Positions 1 through 8,280 of a stretch of 20,263 nucleotides of DNA are shown here, in pieces. How positions within the stretch are numbered: position 1 is the first letter of the stretch; each line of letters starts with the position of its first letter. A model generated the notes under the pieces. The model ran no database searches and was not told the DNA's origin. It saw nothing but the letters and a program-made list of their open reading frames with translations. The stretch lies in the IMG/VR virus record IMGVR_UViG_3300035698_016605, positions 1 to 20,263 of that record. The stretch is one strand, 5' to 3'. Origin of the DNA: a virus. The position numbers and the translations under genes were made by a program.

Positions 1-96
1 GGGAATATTTTAGAACGATTTGCCACAGGAAAATACGGTTCCTGTTACAGACCTGAAAACAGACAAGAATCAGTGGTTGATGATTTAAAATACTAA
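1..96 (+). CDS. C-terminal end of an unidentified protein (partial)
   Basis: The window opens inside a gene. Frame 1 is open from base 1 to a TAA at 94-96 and gives a 31-residue C-terminus that ends SVVDDLKY. The composition is ordinary for a soluble protein, with basic, acidic and aromatic residues mixed. The start lies outside the window and no family can be recognised from this piece. The same reading frame is blocked again by a TAG at 100-102 and then opens to a TGA at 258, see the next entry. It lies on the same strand as the zinc-ribbon gene at 255 and may be its upstream operon partner. Confidence 0.6.
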   Translation, partial: GNILERFATGKYGSCYRPENRQESVVDDLKY

Positions 97-183
97 CTTT
101 AGATTTTTGTAGGTTTTAAGGAACGGTTAAGTTCTAAATCAGAAACTTGGAGTGATAGAAAAAAATATCTATTTCAGCAACGA

Positions 184-258
184 ATGAAGAAGCTAGGCCC
201 TAAAAAAAAGAAAGAGTTTCTTCGAAGATATCCACACCGTTTATTAGAAAATATATGA
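184..258 (+). CDS. Short basic reading frame, start uncertain
   Basis: Frame 1 is open from 103 to the TGA at 256-258 and reads like real protein: basic, Lys/Arg-rich, with KKLGPKKKKEFLRRYPHRLL near its end. The only ATG in the frame is at 184, which would give 24 residues, and no Shine-Dalgarno precedes it. A purine-rich AAGGAA at 118-123 looks like a ribosome binding site, but no ATG, GTG or TTG follows it in this frame. The stop overlaps the next start as ATGA at 255-258, the usual sign of translational coupling, which argues that something is translated here. It may be a real small gene with an unusual start, or the 3' remnant of a decayed gene. Confidence 0.3.
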   Translation: MKKLGPKKKKEFLRRYPHRLLENI

Positions 259-437
259 AAAAGAACACCAAGAAATTAGATAAAAGTATTTGTACTAAAT
301 GTGGTGCTAAAATTGCAATACTAGCAAAGTGTACAATCTCTTCTTGTTACCAATGTTCAAAATGCCATGCTAGATATATTAAAGAAAAAGCATGGGAGAT
401 GTATGATCAAAAGAAATTTGAATGGATTAAAGTTTAA
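255..437 (+). CDS. Small zinc-ribbon protein (60 aa)
   Basis: A basic 60-residue protein with two cysteine pairs arranged as a zinc ribbon: C13-x2-C16, then C34-x2-C37 (YQCSKCHARY), with extra Cys at 26 and 31. Small ribbons of this kind occur in phages as nucleic-acid-binding or protein-contact modules, but no specific function can be given. It has no own ribosome binding site; its ATG at 255 overlaps the TGA of the preceding frame, so it is probably translated by coupling. Its last codons overlap by 11 bases the end of the convergent nucleotidyltransferase gene. No terminator hairpin was found at this junction. Confidence 0.7.
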   Translation: MKKNTKKLDKSICTKCGAKIAILAKCTISSCYQCSKCHARYIKEKAWEMYDQKKFEWIKV

Positions 438-1341
438 TGTCTTTAACATCACTGTGAGAAAGTTTTCCATCTTCAATTAATTTCATTAAATCGTTAATAA
501 TCTTAAAATACATATACCGATCTATTAGTTTAAATTTAACATTAATTTCTTCAAATGACTTCTTGTCGTGTCTAGTTTTAACTGCATTATGTCTTAACTC
601 AATTAATTCTTTTTTCTGTGTAGCAGCTCGTTTAATATCAGTTTCAATTTCCTTTAGTTTGTTTTCAAGTCGATTTTTAAATGGTTCACGAAACCTTTCT
701 GGAACAGCCTGTAATGCAGCTTTTATAGTTTCATAATCAATAACATCTCGTTTTAATTCACCTAATTGTATGTCAAACACTCTTGCTAAACCATTAACTT
801 GTTTTAATAATCCTTTAAAGTAATCATATGGATCATACGATATTTTTTCCATCTTTGGACCAATTATCCAGGCATCTTGATCTACAATATAAAGCCCATC
901 TGAATAATAATCTTGCTTTGAATTTAACTGAATATAAAATTCTAATGGATGTTTATTGATAAAAATATCTTCTTTAGGCTCATAAGTCGTTAAAAAGTAT
1001 TTTTTAACAGCAACAACAAGATCTTCTTTATTTGTATATTTCCCGCTAGTTTTAAGGACATCATTTAATACATCTTGTTTTGGAACAATATGAACATCAA
1101 TATCACTTGTAGGTACAATTTGATTTGTACATATAGAACCAATAATTCTAATTTCATCAACAAGTTTATGAAGGTTAAAAAAGGGAAATTTAGCTATTAA
1201 ATAATGAATTCGGTCTTTAACCTCTTGTTTTAACTTAGGATGCTGTTTATCTGTTAAATCCCAAACATCCTTCGATAATGTAAACATAGGAAAATCTACA
1301 AGACTTTCAGAAAGGAAATATATATATTTATTAAATTTCAT
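427..1341 (-). CDS. Nucleotidyltransferase-fold protein, predicted head-packaged (304 aa)
   Basis: The polymerase-beta-type nucleotidyltransferase signature is visible: G68-S69, then D80-x-D82 in SDIDVHI, and a plausible third acidic residue E134 in PLEFYIQ. These residues normally bind two metal ions and transfer a nucleotide to a protein, RNA or small molecule; the substrate here is unknown. The C-terminal half (about 190-300) is charged and helical, possibly coiled coil. The N-terminus is MKFNKYIYFLSES: aromatic and basic with an L-x-E at 10-12, like a T4 capsid-targeting sequence cut by the prohead protease. By that reading (inference) the enzyme is packed in the head. There is no Shine-Dalgarno; a late-promoter motif ends only six bases before the ATG. 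The family call is fairly secure; packaging and substrate are not. Confidence 0.72.
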   Translation of the reverse strand: MKFNKYIYFLSESLVDFPMFTLSKDVWDLTDKQHPKLKQEVKDRIHYLIAKFPFFNLHKLVDEIRIIGSICTNQIVPTSDIDVHIVPKQDVLNDVLKTSGKYTNKEDLVVAVKKYFLTTYEPKEDIFINKHPLEFYIQLNSKQDYYSDGLYIVDQDAWIIGPKMEKISYDPYDYFKGLLKQVNGLARVFDIQLGELKRDVIDYETIKAALQAVPERFREPFKNRLENKLKEIETDIKRAATQKKELIELRHNAVKTRHDKKSFEEINVKFKLIDRYMYFKIINDLMKLIEDGKLSHSDVKDIKL

Positions 1342-1347
1342 GTATTT

Positions 1348-1357
1348 TAAATATTTA
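1348..1357 (-). promoter_or_regulatory. Late-promoter motif TAAATATTTA, nucleotidyltransferase gene
   Basis: Exact copy of the palindromic 10-mer that precedes most transcription units here. On the minus strand it is followed by AAATAC and then directly by the ATG at 1341, so a T4-like late start would fall at or next to the start codon, giving a leader of almost no length. The orientation is taken from the following A-rich bases and from the gene. Confidence 0.6.
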
Positions 1358-1373
1358 CCATAATTAATAGAGA

Positions 1374-3182
1374 TTACGAGTATATTTTTACAAATACATA
1401 ATTTCCACAGTCCCAGATTCTATCCCATCCATTGGCTTGCATGTTAGTAATTTCGGTTTTGTTTGGGTCAAAAACTTCTAATTTATCTTTCAAGATATTT
1501 TTGCGGAAATTAAACCTATGATACCGTTTTATACCTCGAAAATACCAATAACTAGGTTTACTATATTTTACAAATGTAAACCCTAATTTTTTATATAAAT
1601 TACCTTGGCTCCAGCGCCTATCGGCATAACTTATAATTTTCTTTGGTTTGTAGTTAATCTCAAAATGTTTTAAAAATTTACTAGCAATTCCAGGAAAATT
1701 AAAACTACTTATTGTACAATATCTTATTAATTCATAAGACCCAACTTCAGCATTTTGTCCTAATGCTTTTCTTAATTTACCAAAAGTCATAACTCCAATT
1801 AATCTGTTTTTATAGAATGCTCCTAAATGTATAGCACTTTTATCTTCTCCTTGAATATGATATTTATTAAGGAATTTATTCTTTAGTTTAACATTTATTG
1901 GTTTTATTTCACATTTTCTAGCACCAATAGAATAATTAACTAAACCTAGTATGTGCTTAATTCTTGACTTTACTATTTTTTCTTTAAATAACCATTCGTC
2001 TTCAAATATATGAATTAATTTAATATTTTTAGATTCACATAATATTGTTTTATTATACAAATTTAACTTATCTTTGTGCCGTTCAGAATGCCAATATATT
2101 CCATCATATTCTATAGCAACATTTTCACTTGGTAAAAATATATCGAGTTCTTTTATGCCATTTTTATATTTATGAAATTTATAATTTTCTTCTATCTTTT
2201 TTTGATATATAGTTTTTATATAGTCAACAACATTCTTCTCACCTTTTGATATATTTTTATCTCCAAAACAACCAGAACAAAATATATCTTGCCATTTACC
2301 ATCCGATAGGTCTTTATTAATAATACTATGACATTTATTACATTTAAGACTTAATTTGGTTTTATTTAATCCATCATAATTTTCATTATTAATAATTTGA
2401 AATCCTTGTTTATTTATATATTGTTTTATTTCTTTAAAATGGTGTTCTATTCTAGCTTTTGGTGCATAATGTAAATTTCCACACTTAATATTACAAGCTT
2501 TTTGATATCCTTTTACAAATGATATATAAAATCTTTTATTTATATTACAAAATTCACAAATTGGGATTTTTTTTAAATCGTTGTGTATAATATAAAATCT
2601 TTGGCTCCAATTAAAACTTTTATAATTAATTGGTATAAGATTTTTTGTTAATTGTAAAATTGAAATTAATATATCTTTATGATCTTGTATATGTTTATAA
2701 TTAATAAGTTGATGTTTTCTACCAAGATCAGTGTCATTTAATCTTTGTTTAATAAAATCTTTAATGATTAAAACATCTTTAGGTTTATAATTAAATTGTT
2801 TAATTTCATTAATAAATTTATCTAATATTTTTTTAAATTGTTTCTTTTTTGTACACGAACAAGAAGCCCATTTTAGTGTATTTTTTCTTATGCATAGATT
2901 ATTATTACAAGTTTTATAATATCCATATTTAAACATTTTAAAATTTAATTTTTTATTACAATTAGGACATCTAGGATATTCTTTTATGTCGTGTAAAATA
3001 CAATATATTCTTTCTGCCAGTAGGTTAGATTTGTTTAATTTTTTTACTATAAATTGACTATTTAAATTGATTTGCTTATATAAATTAGATTCTAAAAACC
3101 ATTGCTTATCTAAAACCCTAGAGTTTAGCGTTCCTATTTTTGTTAATAAAATTTTCTTAATTTCTGTTTTAATAGTATTCAC
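1374..3182 (-). CDS. Hef-like free-standing homing endonuclease (602 aa)
   Basis: The protein carries three CxxC-based zinc fingers (C72/C75/C92/C97; C209/C212/C230/C234; C281/C284/C302/C305), then a Vsr-like PD-(D/E)xK nuclease block at about 313-412 with KELDIF (D347), IEYDG (E358, D360) and YWH (W364, H365). A C-terminal domain (about 420-550) looks acyltransferase-like. This order matches the Hef-type mobile endonucleases first described in T4-related phages. The first two fingers share flanking sequence (RIYCILHDIKEYPRC versus RFYIIHNDLKKIPIC), so the N-terminal module is duplicated. The start is GTG at 3180-3182, preceded by a clear AAGGAGATATT. The gene sits between the nucleotidyltransferase and the sheath, in an insertion-like position. 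It appears intact, with no frameshift. Confidence 0.82.
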   Translation of the reverse strand: MNTIKTEIKKILLTKIGTLNSRVLDKQWFLESNLYKQINLNSQFIVKKLNKSNLLAERIYCILHDIKEYPRCPNCNKKLNFKMFKYGYYKTCNNNLCIRKNTLKWASCSCTKKKQFKKILDKFINEIKQFNYKPKDVLIIKDFIKQRLNDTDLGRKHQLINYKHIQDHKDILISILQLTKNLIPINYKSFNWSQRFYIIHNDLKKIPICEFCNINKRFYISFVKGYQKACNIKCGNLHYAPKARIEHHFKEIKQYINKQGFQIINNENYDGLNKTKLSLKCNKCHSIINKDLSDGKWQDIFCSGCFGDKNISKGEKNVVDYIKTIYQKKIEENYKFHKYKNGIKELDIFLPSENVAIEYDGIYWHSERHKDKLNLYNKTILCESKNIKLIHIFEDEWLFKEKIVKSRIKHILGLVNYSIGARKCEIKPINVKLKNKFLNKYHIQGEDKSAIHLGAFYKNRLIGVMTFGKLRKALGQNAEVGSYELIRYCTISSFNFPGIASKFLKHFEINYKPKKIISYADRRWSQGNLYKKLGFTFVKYSKPSYWYFRGIKRYHRFNFRKNILKDKLEVFDPNKTEITNMQANGWDRIWDCGNYVFVKIYS

Positions 3183-3218
3183 AATATCTCCTTAACTAAC
3201 TATTAGTGTGTGATGTTT

Positions 3219-3228
3219 TAAATAATTA
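3219..3228 (-). promoter_or_regulatory. Degenerate late-promoter motif before the endonuclease gene
   Basis: The minus strand reads TAATTATTTA followed by AAAC, one mismatch from the TAAATATTTA motif and about 36 bases upstream of the GTG start. It also contains the -10-like TATAAT. It could give the mobile gene its own late transcription. Such AT-rich near-matches also occur by chance, so confidence is low. Confidence 0.3.
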
Positions 3229-3243
3229 TATCAAAAATTAAAG

Positions 3244-3277
3244 TAAAAGCAAGAATTTTTGACTTTTCTTGCTTTTA
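3244..3277 (-). terminator. Hairpin after the tail sheath gene
   Basis: Perfect 12-bp inverted repeat: TAAAAGCAAGAA (3244-3255) and TTCTTGCTTTTA (3266-3277), with a 10-base loop. It starts six bases after the sheath stop codon, and on the minus strand it is followed by the T-rich stretch TTTAATTTTTG. It fits a rho-independent terminator, though the stem is AT-rich. Confidence 0.65.
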
Positions 3278-3282
3278 TTTTT

Positions 3283-5973
3283 TTAACCACCAATTAATTC
3301 TTGGAAGTCTTGGTCGGTACGAGTTGCAATAAAGTTCACACGAATGAACTCAGCAGCCCTAACCGGTTTAAGATAAATATCTACTACAAGTTCATTATTA
3401 TCAATGACTTGTGGAGTATTATTCCTTTCGTCACAAACGATTAGATAATCATATACACCTTCATTATTTTTAGCAACTTCAAATAATGGTTTTAATGTAT
3501 TAATTACTCGTGTGCGTGTGAACACCGAATTGGGTTCAAACACAAAGTAACGCAATGCAGCCATAGTAGCTTTTTCCAAAGTAAGGAATAATCTACGCAC
3601 GTTAATTCTGTCAAATGCAGACTGTTTCTTCTGAAGTGTTTTCTGACCCCAGACAACATAACCATCGCCAGGGAAATAAACAATTGGATTAAGACCATTG
3701 CGATATAGAAGATCACGCTGCTTCTGATTTGGATTTATGGCCAAATCAACGATGTTTCGAATCACACCATTGTTTAGACCTGCCGGAGCAATCCAAGGGA
3801 AACGAGTACGATCAATATTTGTCATAATGTTATCCACGTTGCCGGACATTGGTAGCCATACATAAATATCTGCATTAGCATCATAAACCTTAGCCCAGTT
3901 TGCATAAGCACAAGCATAACTTGAATTTGAAGAACCAAGTAGATTCTTTAAAGGATTTAAAATATGCTGTGTAAAGTTCTTAGAAACATCACCAAGGGTT
4001 AAACTATTTGAACCTTGAACAAATACTTGACGTAATGGGTCAGCAATTAATATACAATCTTTTCGAGTACTTTCAGCAAATTGCTGAAGAACATTAAGCA
4101 TTGTCTTATAATCGTTAGCAAGTGTTGAACTTGAACCAGTTTCAGCATTCTGTAATTCAGTAATTCTTGTACTATTGACAGATAACGAATCATCATAACT
4201 GTCATAATATAAAGAAGCCGAAAGAGCACACGCATCTGTATTTCTGGTCGCAGCCCAAATAGTTGATAATCCAGCATCACAAACCACATCAATTGGTGTT
4301 TGTTCTGTGTTTTCAGCAAGAATTAAGGCACGTTCAACTTTACTTATAAGACTATTTTCACTAGCACCTGTAGCGACCCCAGTTGTTCCAGTGAAACAAC
4401 CAATTCGTTTTGAAGTGGTAATATCACTTGTCGCATATGTACCAGTGGCAACCGTAATGTCCCCATAAGTAAACTGGCCATAACCAGATAATAGAGGAAG
4501 TAAGGAAACATTAAATGACGATAATATATACGAACCAGCAGCACCAGAAAGTTCTCCAGTTAGAAGAACTGAATATGATGTGTCCGATTCAACATATGCC
4601 GTATAAGCATGGGAAACCGTGGAACTAAGTCCAAGGTCTACCGTATAACCGTCGCCCATATCCCATGCCCAAGCTGTTACCGGAAGACCCATCGTGGATC
4701 CAGAAAAGCTAATGGTTAAGGGTGAAGAGCCTGCGGAAAGATCCATATAAGTTGCTGTTTCTCCACCAGCATCCTCGTCGTCCTGTGGTGTAATATAAAC
4801 TGTCTGTAAATTATATGGATTCATACTGGAAAGATCATAAGATCCGGTTTCTGGCATACCAGCGGACGAAACCGTTGAGCTTTCCGTGAAAGCACGACTA
4901 TATATTCTTGCGACCTTATTTTTATCCTGCCAAGAACCACTTATCTTTGAAATGGCTGGATTAATAAGAAGCTTAACATATTGAGAGCTATTGTTTATCT
5001 TGTTTTCAAGATAAGCTGTTTGAGCTGAACCCCCATAACTAACTTCTGTTTTACTATAATCCAAAGAACCAGTATAAGTTTCTTGAAGAATAAAGCTTAA
5101 TTTTTGATCAGCATTATAAACACTCTTACGGAATTTAAATAACGTGAATAAAAGTGAATCGTCATATGAAGAATCACCAAAATCATAATTAGGAATATGT
5201 TCAATAGTTTCTGAGATACTTCCCTGATTAAACTGCGTTCCAGTTAAATTAAAAGATAGAGTTGCATTCGTTAAATTAACCCAGCTTGTGTCAGCAGTTG
5301 TCGGGCCAATTGAATTAGCTGTCTGAACATAATCAAAAACAGTACTATCCATTCTTGAGTTATCAGCAAAAGCAACATAATATCCTTCATAATACTGATT
5401 TATTGAGGTTTTTGCACTATTTAAAACAATCATACCTGCTTTGTAAGCGTCATCCATTGTGGAAATACCAGTAGCAGCATCAGCAATAGTAACTAAACCA
5501 GCAGTCCATGTTGAAGGCGTATCGCCAACATTACCAGCTAACCATTCAGTATATTGTGCTTGAGTTAAATCGACATGAACAGGTTGACCAAAATAATATG
5601 AAGAGCATCCATTTAGCAAGGTCTGTGAAGTAGCAGAAGCCGAAGGAACACCAAATACCGGATAAAGCAAGGCACTATAATCAGAGCCTAGACCAAGTCC
5701 TTCTCCATAAGGAATACGGCAAGTTAATAGGTTTCCATTAGCATTTAATACGTCTTTACAGGTATTATAAAAGTAACGTTCAGCTGTATTTGTTGGAGTG
5801 CTAAATATTCTTTCCTGTTCAGATATATTAGAAACATTAATTAATTCATATGCTGGGCCTTCATTTGCAAAACCAATTACTAGTGAATTTGTACCAGCAG
5901 GTAAAGTACTTACCTGTGAAAGATCCCGTTCATTAATTTCCACTCCTGGGGATTCAATTGTACGTGTTGCCAT
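3283..5973 (-). CDS. Tail sheath protein, gp18-like, with an inserted PKD-like domain (896 aa)
   Basis: This is the contractile sheath subunit that surrounds the tail tube and drives DNA delivery. The N-terminus (RTIESPGVEINERDLS) and the C-terminal domain (about 640-896: YFPGDGYVVWGQKTL, INVRRLFLTLEK, FEPNS, then AAEFIRVNFIA) are typical of T4-like phage sheaths. At 896 residues it is longer than T4 gp18 (about 660). Much of the surplus lies in the middle, where residues about 410-492 carry a PKD-like beta domain (WDMGDG at 437-442, SHAYT at 454-458). The region is Ser/Thr/Gly-rich and probably lies on the sheath surface. The start is well supported: AAAGGAGATATAAT precedes the ATG. A late-promoter motif lies 53 bases upstream and a terminator hairpin follows. 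Unlike in T4, it is on the strand opposite to the terminase and tube genes. Confidence 0.92.
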   Translation of the reverse strand: MATRTIESPGVEINERDLSQVSTLPAGTNSLVIGFANEGPAYELINVSNISEQERIFSTPTNTAERYFYNTCKDVLNANGNLLTCRIPYGEGLGLGSDYSALLYPVFGVPSASATSQTLLNGCSSYYFGQPVHVDLTQAQYTEWLAGNVGDTPSTWTAGLVTIADAATGISTMDDAYKAGMIVLNSAKTSINQYYEGYYVAFADNSRMDSTVFDYVQTANSIGPTTADTSWVNLTNATLSFNLTGTQFNQGSISETIEHIPNYDFGDSSYDDSLLFTLFKFRKSVYNADQKLSFILQETYTGSLDYSKTEVSYGGSAQTAYLENKINNSSQYVKLLINPAISKISGSWQDKNKVARIYSRAFTESSTVSSAGMPETGSYDLSSMNPYNLQTVYITPQDDEDAGGETATYMDLSAGSSPLTISFSGSTMGLPVTAWAWDMGDGYTVDLGLSSTVSHAYTAYVESDTSYSVLLTGELSGAAGSYILSSFNVSLLPLLSGYGQFTYGDITVATGTYATSDITTSKRIGCFTGTTGVATGASENSLISKVERALILAENTEQTPIDVVCDAGLSTIWAATRNTDACALSASLYYDSYDDSLSVNSTRITELQNAETGSSSTLANDYKTMLNVLQQFAESTRKDCILIADPLRQVFVQGSNSLTLGDVSKNFTQHILNPLKNLLGSSNSSYACAYANWAKVYDANADIYVWLPMSGNVDNIMTNIDRTRFPWIAPAGLNNGVIRNIVDLAINPNQKQRDLLYRNGLNPIVYFPGDGYVVWGQKTLQKKQSAFDRINVRRLFLTLEKATMAALRYFVFEPNSVFTRTRVINTLKPLFEVAKNNEGVYDYLIVCDERNNTPQVIDNNELVVDIYLKPVRAAEFIRVNFIATRTDQDFQELIGG
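4498..4746 (-). other. PKD-like domain inserted in the sheath
   Basis: Residues about 410-492 of the sheath. The PKD core WDMGDG is followed by VDLGLS, VSHAYT and an ESDTSYSVLL strand. The last PKD domain of the 419-aa protein at 8362 reads WDFGDG, ADAGLS, VSHTYT, with very similar spacing. The two look homologous; which one donated cannot be seen. Confidence 0.7.
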
Positions 5974-6026
5974 ATTATATCTCCTTTAAATACATTTCTT
6001 GTTCAGAAACTTACTTTTTATCTTTT

Positions 6027-6036
6027 TAAATATTTA
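6027..6036 (-). promoter_or_regulatory. Late-promoter motif, tail sheath gene
   Basis: Exact TAAATATTTA, read on the minus strand as GATAAATATTTAAAAAG. It contains the ATAAATA core of T4-like late promoters and lies 53 bases before the sheath start. It is back to back with the plus-strand copy at 6089. Confidence 0.65.
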
Positions 6037-6088
6037 TCTAAAAAAAATGTAATTAGTTAGTTTTTTCGATTTTTAATTGTTAAATGGG

Positions 6089-6098
6089 TAAATATTTA
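6089..6098 (+). promoter_or_regulatory. Late-promoter motif, basic protein and terminase operon
   Basis: Exact TAAATATTTA followed by AAAACC, 19 bases before the ATG at 6118. Together with the minus-strand copy at 6027 it makes a divergent pair in the 144-base gap between sheath and terminase operons. Confidence 0.65.
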
Positions 6099-6117
6099 AA
6101 AACCATGTAACATTTAT

Positions 6118-6585
6118 ATGAATAACTTATTAAATAAATTTTATGCTTTATTAGAAGCAAATATTACAACTAAAAAACTAAACAACCCGTTAAAAGATTT
6201 TACGTCCAAAAAACAGCATTGGCAGAAAATGACCCGAGGGTTAGGAAAACGGAAAAATCTTGCTCAAATGGGTAAAAATAATAGATTATTTTTAAAAACA
6301 TCTTCTGTTCCAATGCCTAATCCAGTAAGAATGGCCAAATCAGTTGAGAAGGGTGTATGGAGAGTGTCTTTATTGGACGCTGTTAATATTGCTAAAAAAT
6401 ATAAAATGTATCTACCTAATGACGATAAACCATCTAAACATTTAAGTACTACAGGTATTATATTGTTTAGAAATGCAAAAGGACAATACTTTTTGCTGAA
6501 AAATCCATCATTTAGGAAAAAACCTAGACGAAAAGCTTTTTACCATAAGTCACCACCACTCTTTGGGCCTGGATTTAATCAATAA
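6118..6585 (+). CDS. Small basic protein upstream of the terminase (155 aa)
   Basis: Not recognised. It is strongly basic: Lys/Arg clusters occur at about 17-65 and again in FRKKPRRKAFYHK near the C-terminus, which would suit DNA binding. The N-terminus, MNNLLNKFYALLEA, matches the Phe/Tyr/Lys plus L-x-E pattern shared with other proteins of this window and resembles a capsid-targeting sequence; cleavage after E13 is predicted by analogy with T4. No Shine-Dalgarno is visible before the ATG; a late-promoter motif lies 19 bases upstream. It ends 20 bases before the large terminase gene, where T4 has the small terminase. It lacks an obvious long coiled coil, so a gp16 role is possible but unsupported. 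A basic internal head protein fits as well. Confidence 0.7.
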   Translation: MNNLLNKFYALLEANITTKKLNNPLKDFTSKKQHWQKMTRGLGKRKNLAQMGKNNRLFLKTSSVPMPNPVRMAKSVEKGVWRVSLLDAVNIAKKYKMYLPNDDKPSKHLSTTGIILFRNAKGQYFLLKNPSFRKKPRRKAFYHKSPPLFGPGFNQ

Positions 6586-6605
6586 TTTTAAACTGAGAGG
6601 AAAAC

Positions 6606-8276
6606 ATGGCCTTTAATAGTTCCTTTTATTTGGGAAATAAGAATCTTCCTACCCCAAACACAACCTTTCAATATACTGAAAAAGAGATTAAAGAACTAAC
6701 TAAATGTTCTAAAAGCGCTGAATACTTTGCTAATCACTTTTTCTATATTATAGCTGAAGATGGTAAAGAAATTATTCATCTTTATAAAGCTCAAAAAAGA
6801 GTTTTAAGGGCACTTCAAGATAAGCTTAGATTAGTTTTACTTAGCAGTCGTCAAAGTGGAAAGACAACCCTTTTAACCATATATGCCCTATGGAGTGTTT
6901 GTTTTCAAGCAGATCAAAACATTTTAATTGTTGCTAACAAAGAAGCAACAGCGATCTCAATCTTACGACGAATAAGAATGGCTTATGAACTACTTCCAAA
7001 TTGGCTCAAACCAGCAGTCAAAGAATATGGAAAAACAGAAGTTATTTTTGGTAATGATAGTCGTATTAGTGTAAGTACAACTACGTCAACCGCTGCTCGT
7101 GGTGAAACTGTAACCTGTTTGTTAATCGAAGAATGCGCCGCTATACCAGAAAATTTAATTTCGGATTTCTGGCGATCAACCATCCCAACAATTTCAGCAT
7201 CTAAAAAAGCTAAAATCTTTTTAGTATCAACACCACAAGGAACTAATAATAAATTTTATGAAATTTATAATTTAGCTACAACTGATAAAGATTCTGAATG
7301 GCATGCTGAAAGAATTGACTGGTGGGAAGTTCCTGGAAGAGATGAAAAATGGGAAAAGTCAATGATAAAATCTCTGGGAACGCAAGAGGATTTTGACCAA
7401 GAATTTGGAAATGTCTTTGAATCTCGTGAAGACTCAACTATTGATGCAGCTGTTCTGCAAAAATTAAGAGAAATGTGTAAACCACCAAAACACCTTTTAA
7501 AAGATGATTGTTATAAAATTTGGGTAGACCCAGATGAAAGTCATATTTATAGTATAGGTGTTGATGTTTCTGAAGGTATAGGAAAGTCAAATTCAGTTAT
7601 TTCTATTATTGATATAACAGATCCAACTAATATTGTGTTAGTTGCTCAGTACGCAAATAATAAAATCGAACCGTATCATTTTGCAAAGGACATTTTTGAG
7701 ATCGCTGGTCAGTGGGGAAGCCCTCCGTTACTAATTGAAAAGAATTCATGTGGTGGTCAGGTAGTTGACTCTCTTGTACAAACACATCATTATACTAATA
7801 TTGTTACTTACGGTTCTAATTCCGAAAAGGACCGATTAGGGGTTTACTCTCACACCAATACCAAATTTACCGCAGTAATGAATATGAGATATTGGGTTAA
7901 TACTTTAAGAACAGTATCCATTTATAATGCTAATTTAATAAAAGAGCTAGAATCGTTTATTAGATTTCCTAATGGAACATGGAAAAAACGATCTGAAAGT
8001 TTATTTGATGATAGAGTTATGTCATTTATTTGGGCCTTATTAATCCTAGATACTGATATATGTAGAGCTTATTATGAGGTAAGTGAGGTAGATGACAGAG
8101 GTAAACCAAAGAAAATTGATCGAATCTCATTTGATATTCCTGAATTTTTAAAATTACCAGTAAGTGCCCCATATGCAGATAATGCAATGCCTATATTTCT
8201 TAGTGATACCCCTGGATCTCAAAAAGAAACAGATATTAGAGAACTTGCAGACTCTGGATGGAGTTTTTTAAGATGA
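6606..8276 (+). CDS. Terminase large subunit, gp17-like (556 aa)
   Basis: This is the packaging motor ATPase and headful nuclease. The ATPase half shows Walker A (SSRQSGKT, 80-87), Walker B with the catalytic glutamate (CLLIEE, 171-176) and the coupling motif STPQG (208-212). The RNase-H-like nuclease half shows three acidic metal ligands: D320 (GVDVSEG), E378 (LIEKNS) and D469 (FDDRV). The order and spacing follow T4 gp17, which is about 50 residues longer, mostly at the N-terminus. The start is supported by GAGAGG seven bases before the ATG. It is probably transcribed with the upstream basic protein gene. All key residues are present and the gene looks intact. Confidence 0.96.
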   Translation: MAFNSSFYLGNKNLPTPNTTFQYTEKEIKELTKCSKSAEYFANHFFYIIAEDGKEIIHLYKAQKRVLRALQDKLRLVLLSSRQSGKTTLLTIYALWSVCFQADQNILIVANKEATAISILRRIRMAYELLPNWLKPAVKEYGKTEVIFGNDSRISVSTTTSTAARGETVTCLLIEECAAIPENLISDFWRSTIPTISASKKAKIFLVSTPQGTNNKFYEIYNLATTDKDSEWHAERIDWWEVPGRDEKWEKSMIKSLGTQEDFDQEFGNVFESREDSTIDAAVLQKLREMCKPPKHLLKDDCYKIWVDPDESHIYSIGVDVSEGIGKSNSVISIIDITDPTNIVLVAQYANNKIEPYHFAKDIFEIAGQWGSPPLLIEKNSCGGQVVDSLVQTHHYTNIVTYGSNSEKDRLGVYSHTNTKFTAVMNMRYWVNTLRTVSIYNANLIKELESFIRFPNGTWKKRSESLFDDRVMSFIWALLILDTDICRAYYEVSEVDDRGKPKKIDRISFDIPEFLKLPVSAPYADNAMPIFLSDTPGSQKETDIRELADSGWSFLR

Positions 8277-8280
8277 ATAA

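Noticed and set aside
3504-4544. Three open frames on the minus strand inside the sheath gene (3504-3716, 4047-4319, 4344-4544)
   Set aside because: All lie fully inside the sheath in another frame, have no ribosome binding sites and no protein-like organisation.
6118-6585. Naming the 155-aa protein as the small terminase gp16 from its position
   Set aside because: Composition is basic with no visible gp16-type coiled coil, and the N-terminus suggests head targeting; position alone is not enough.
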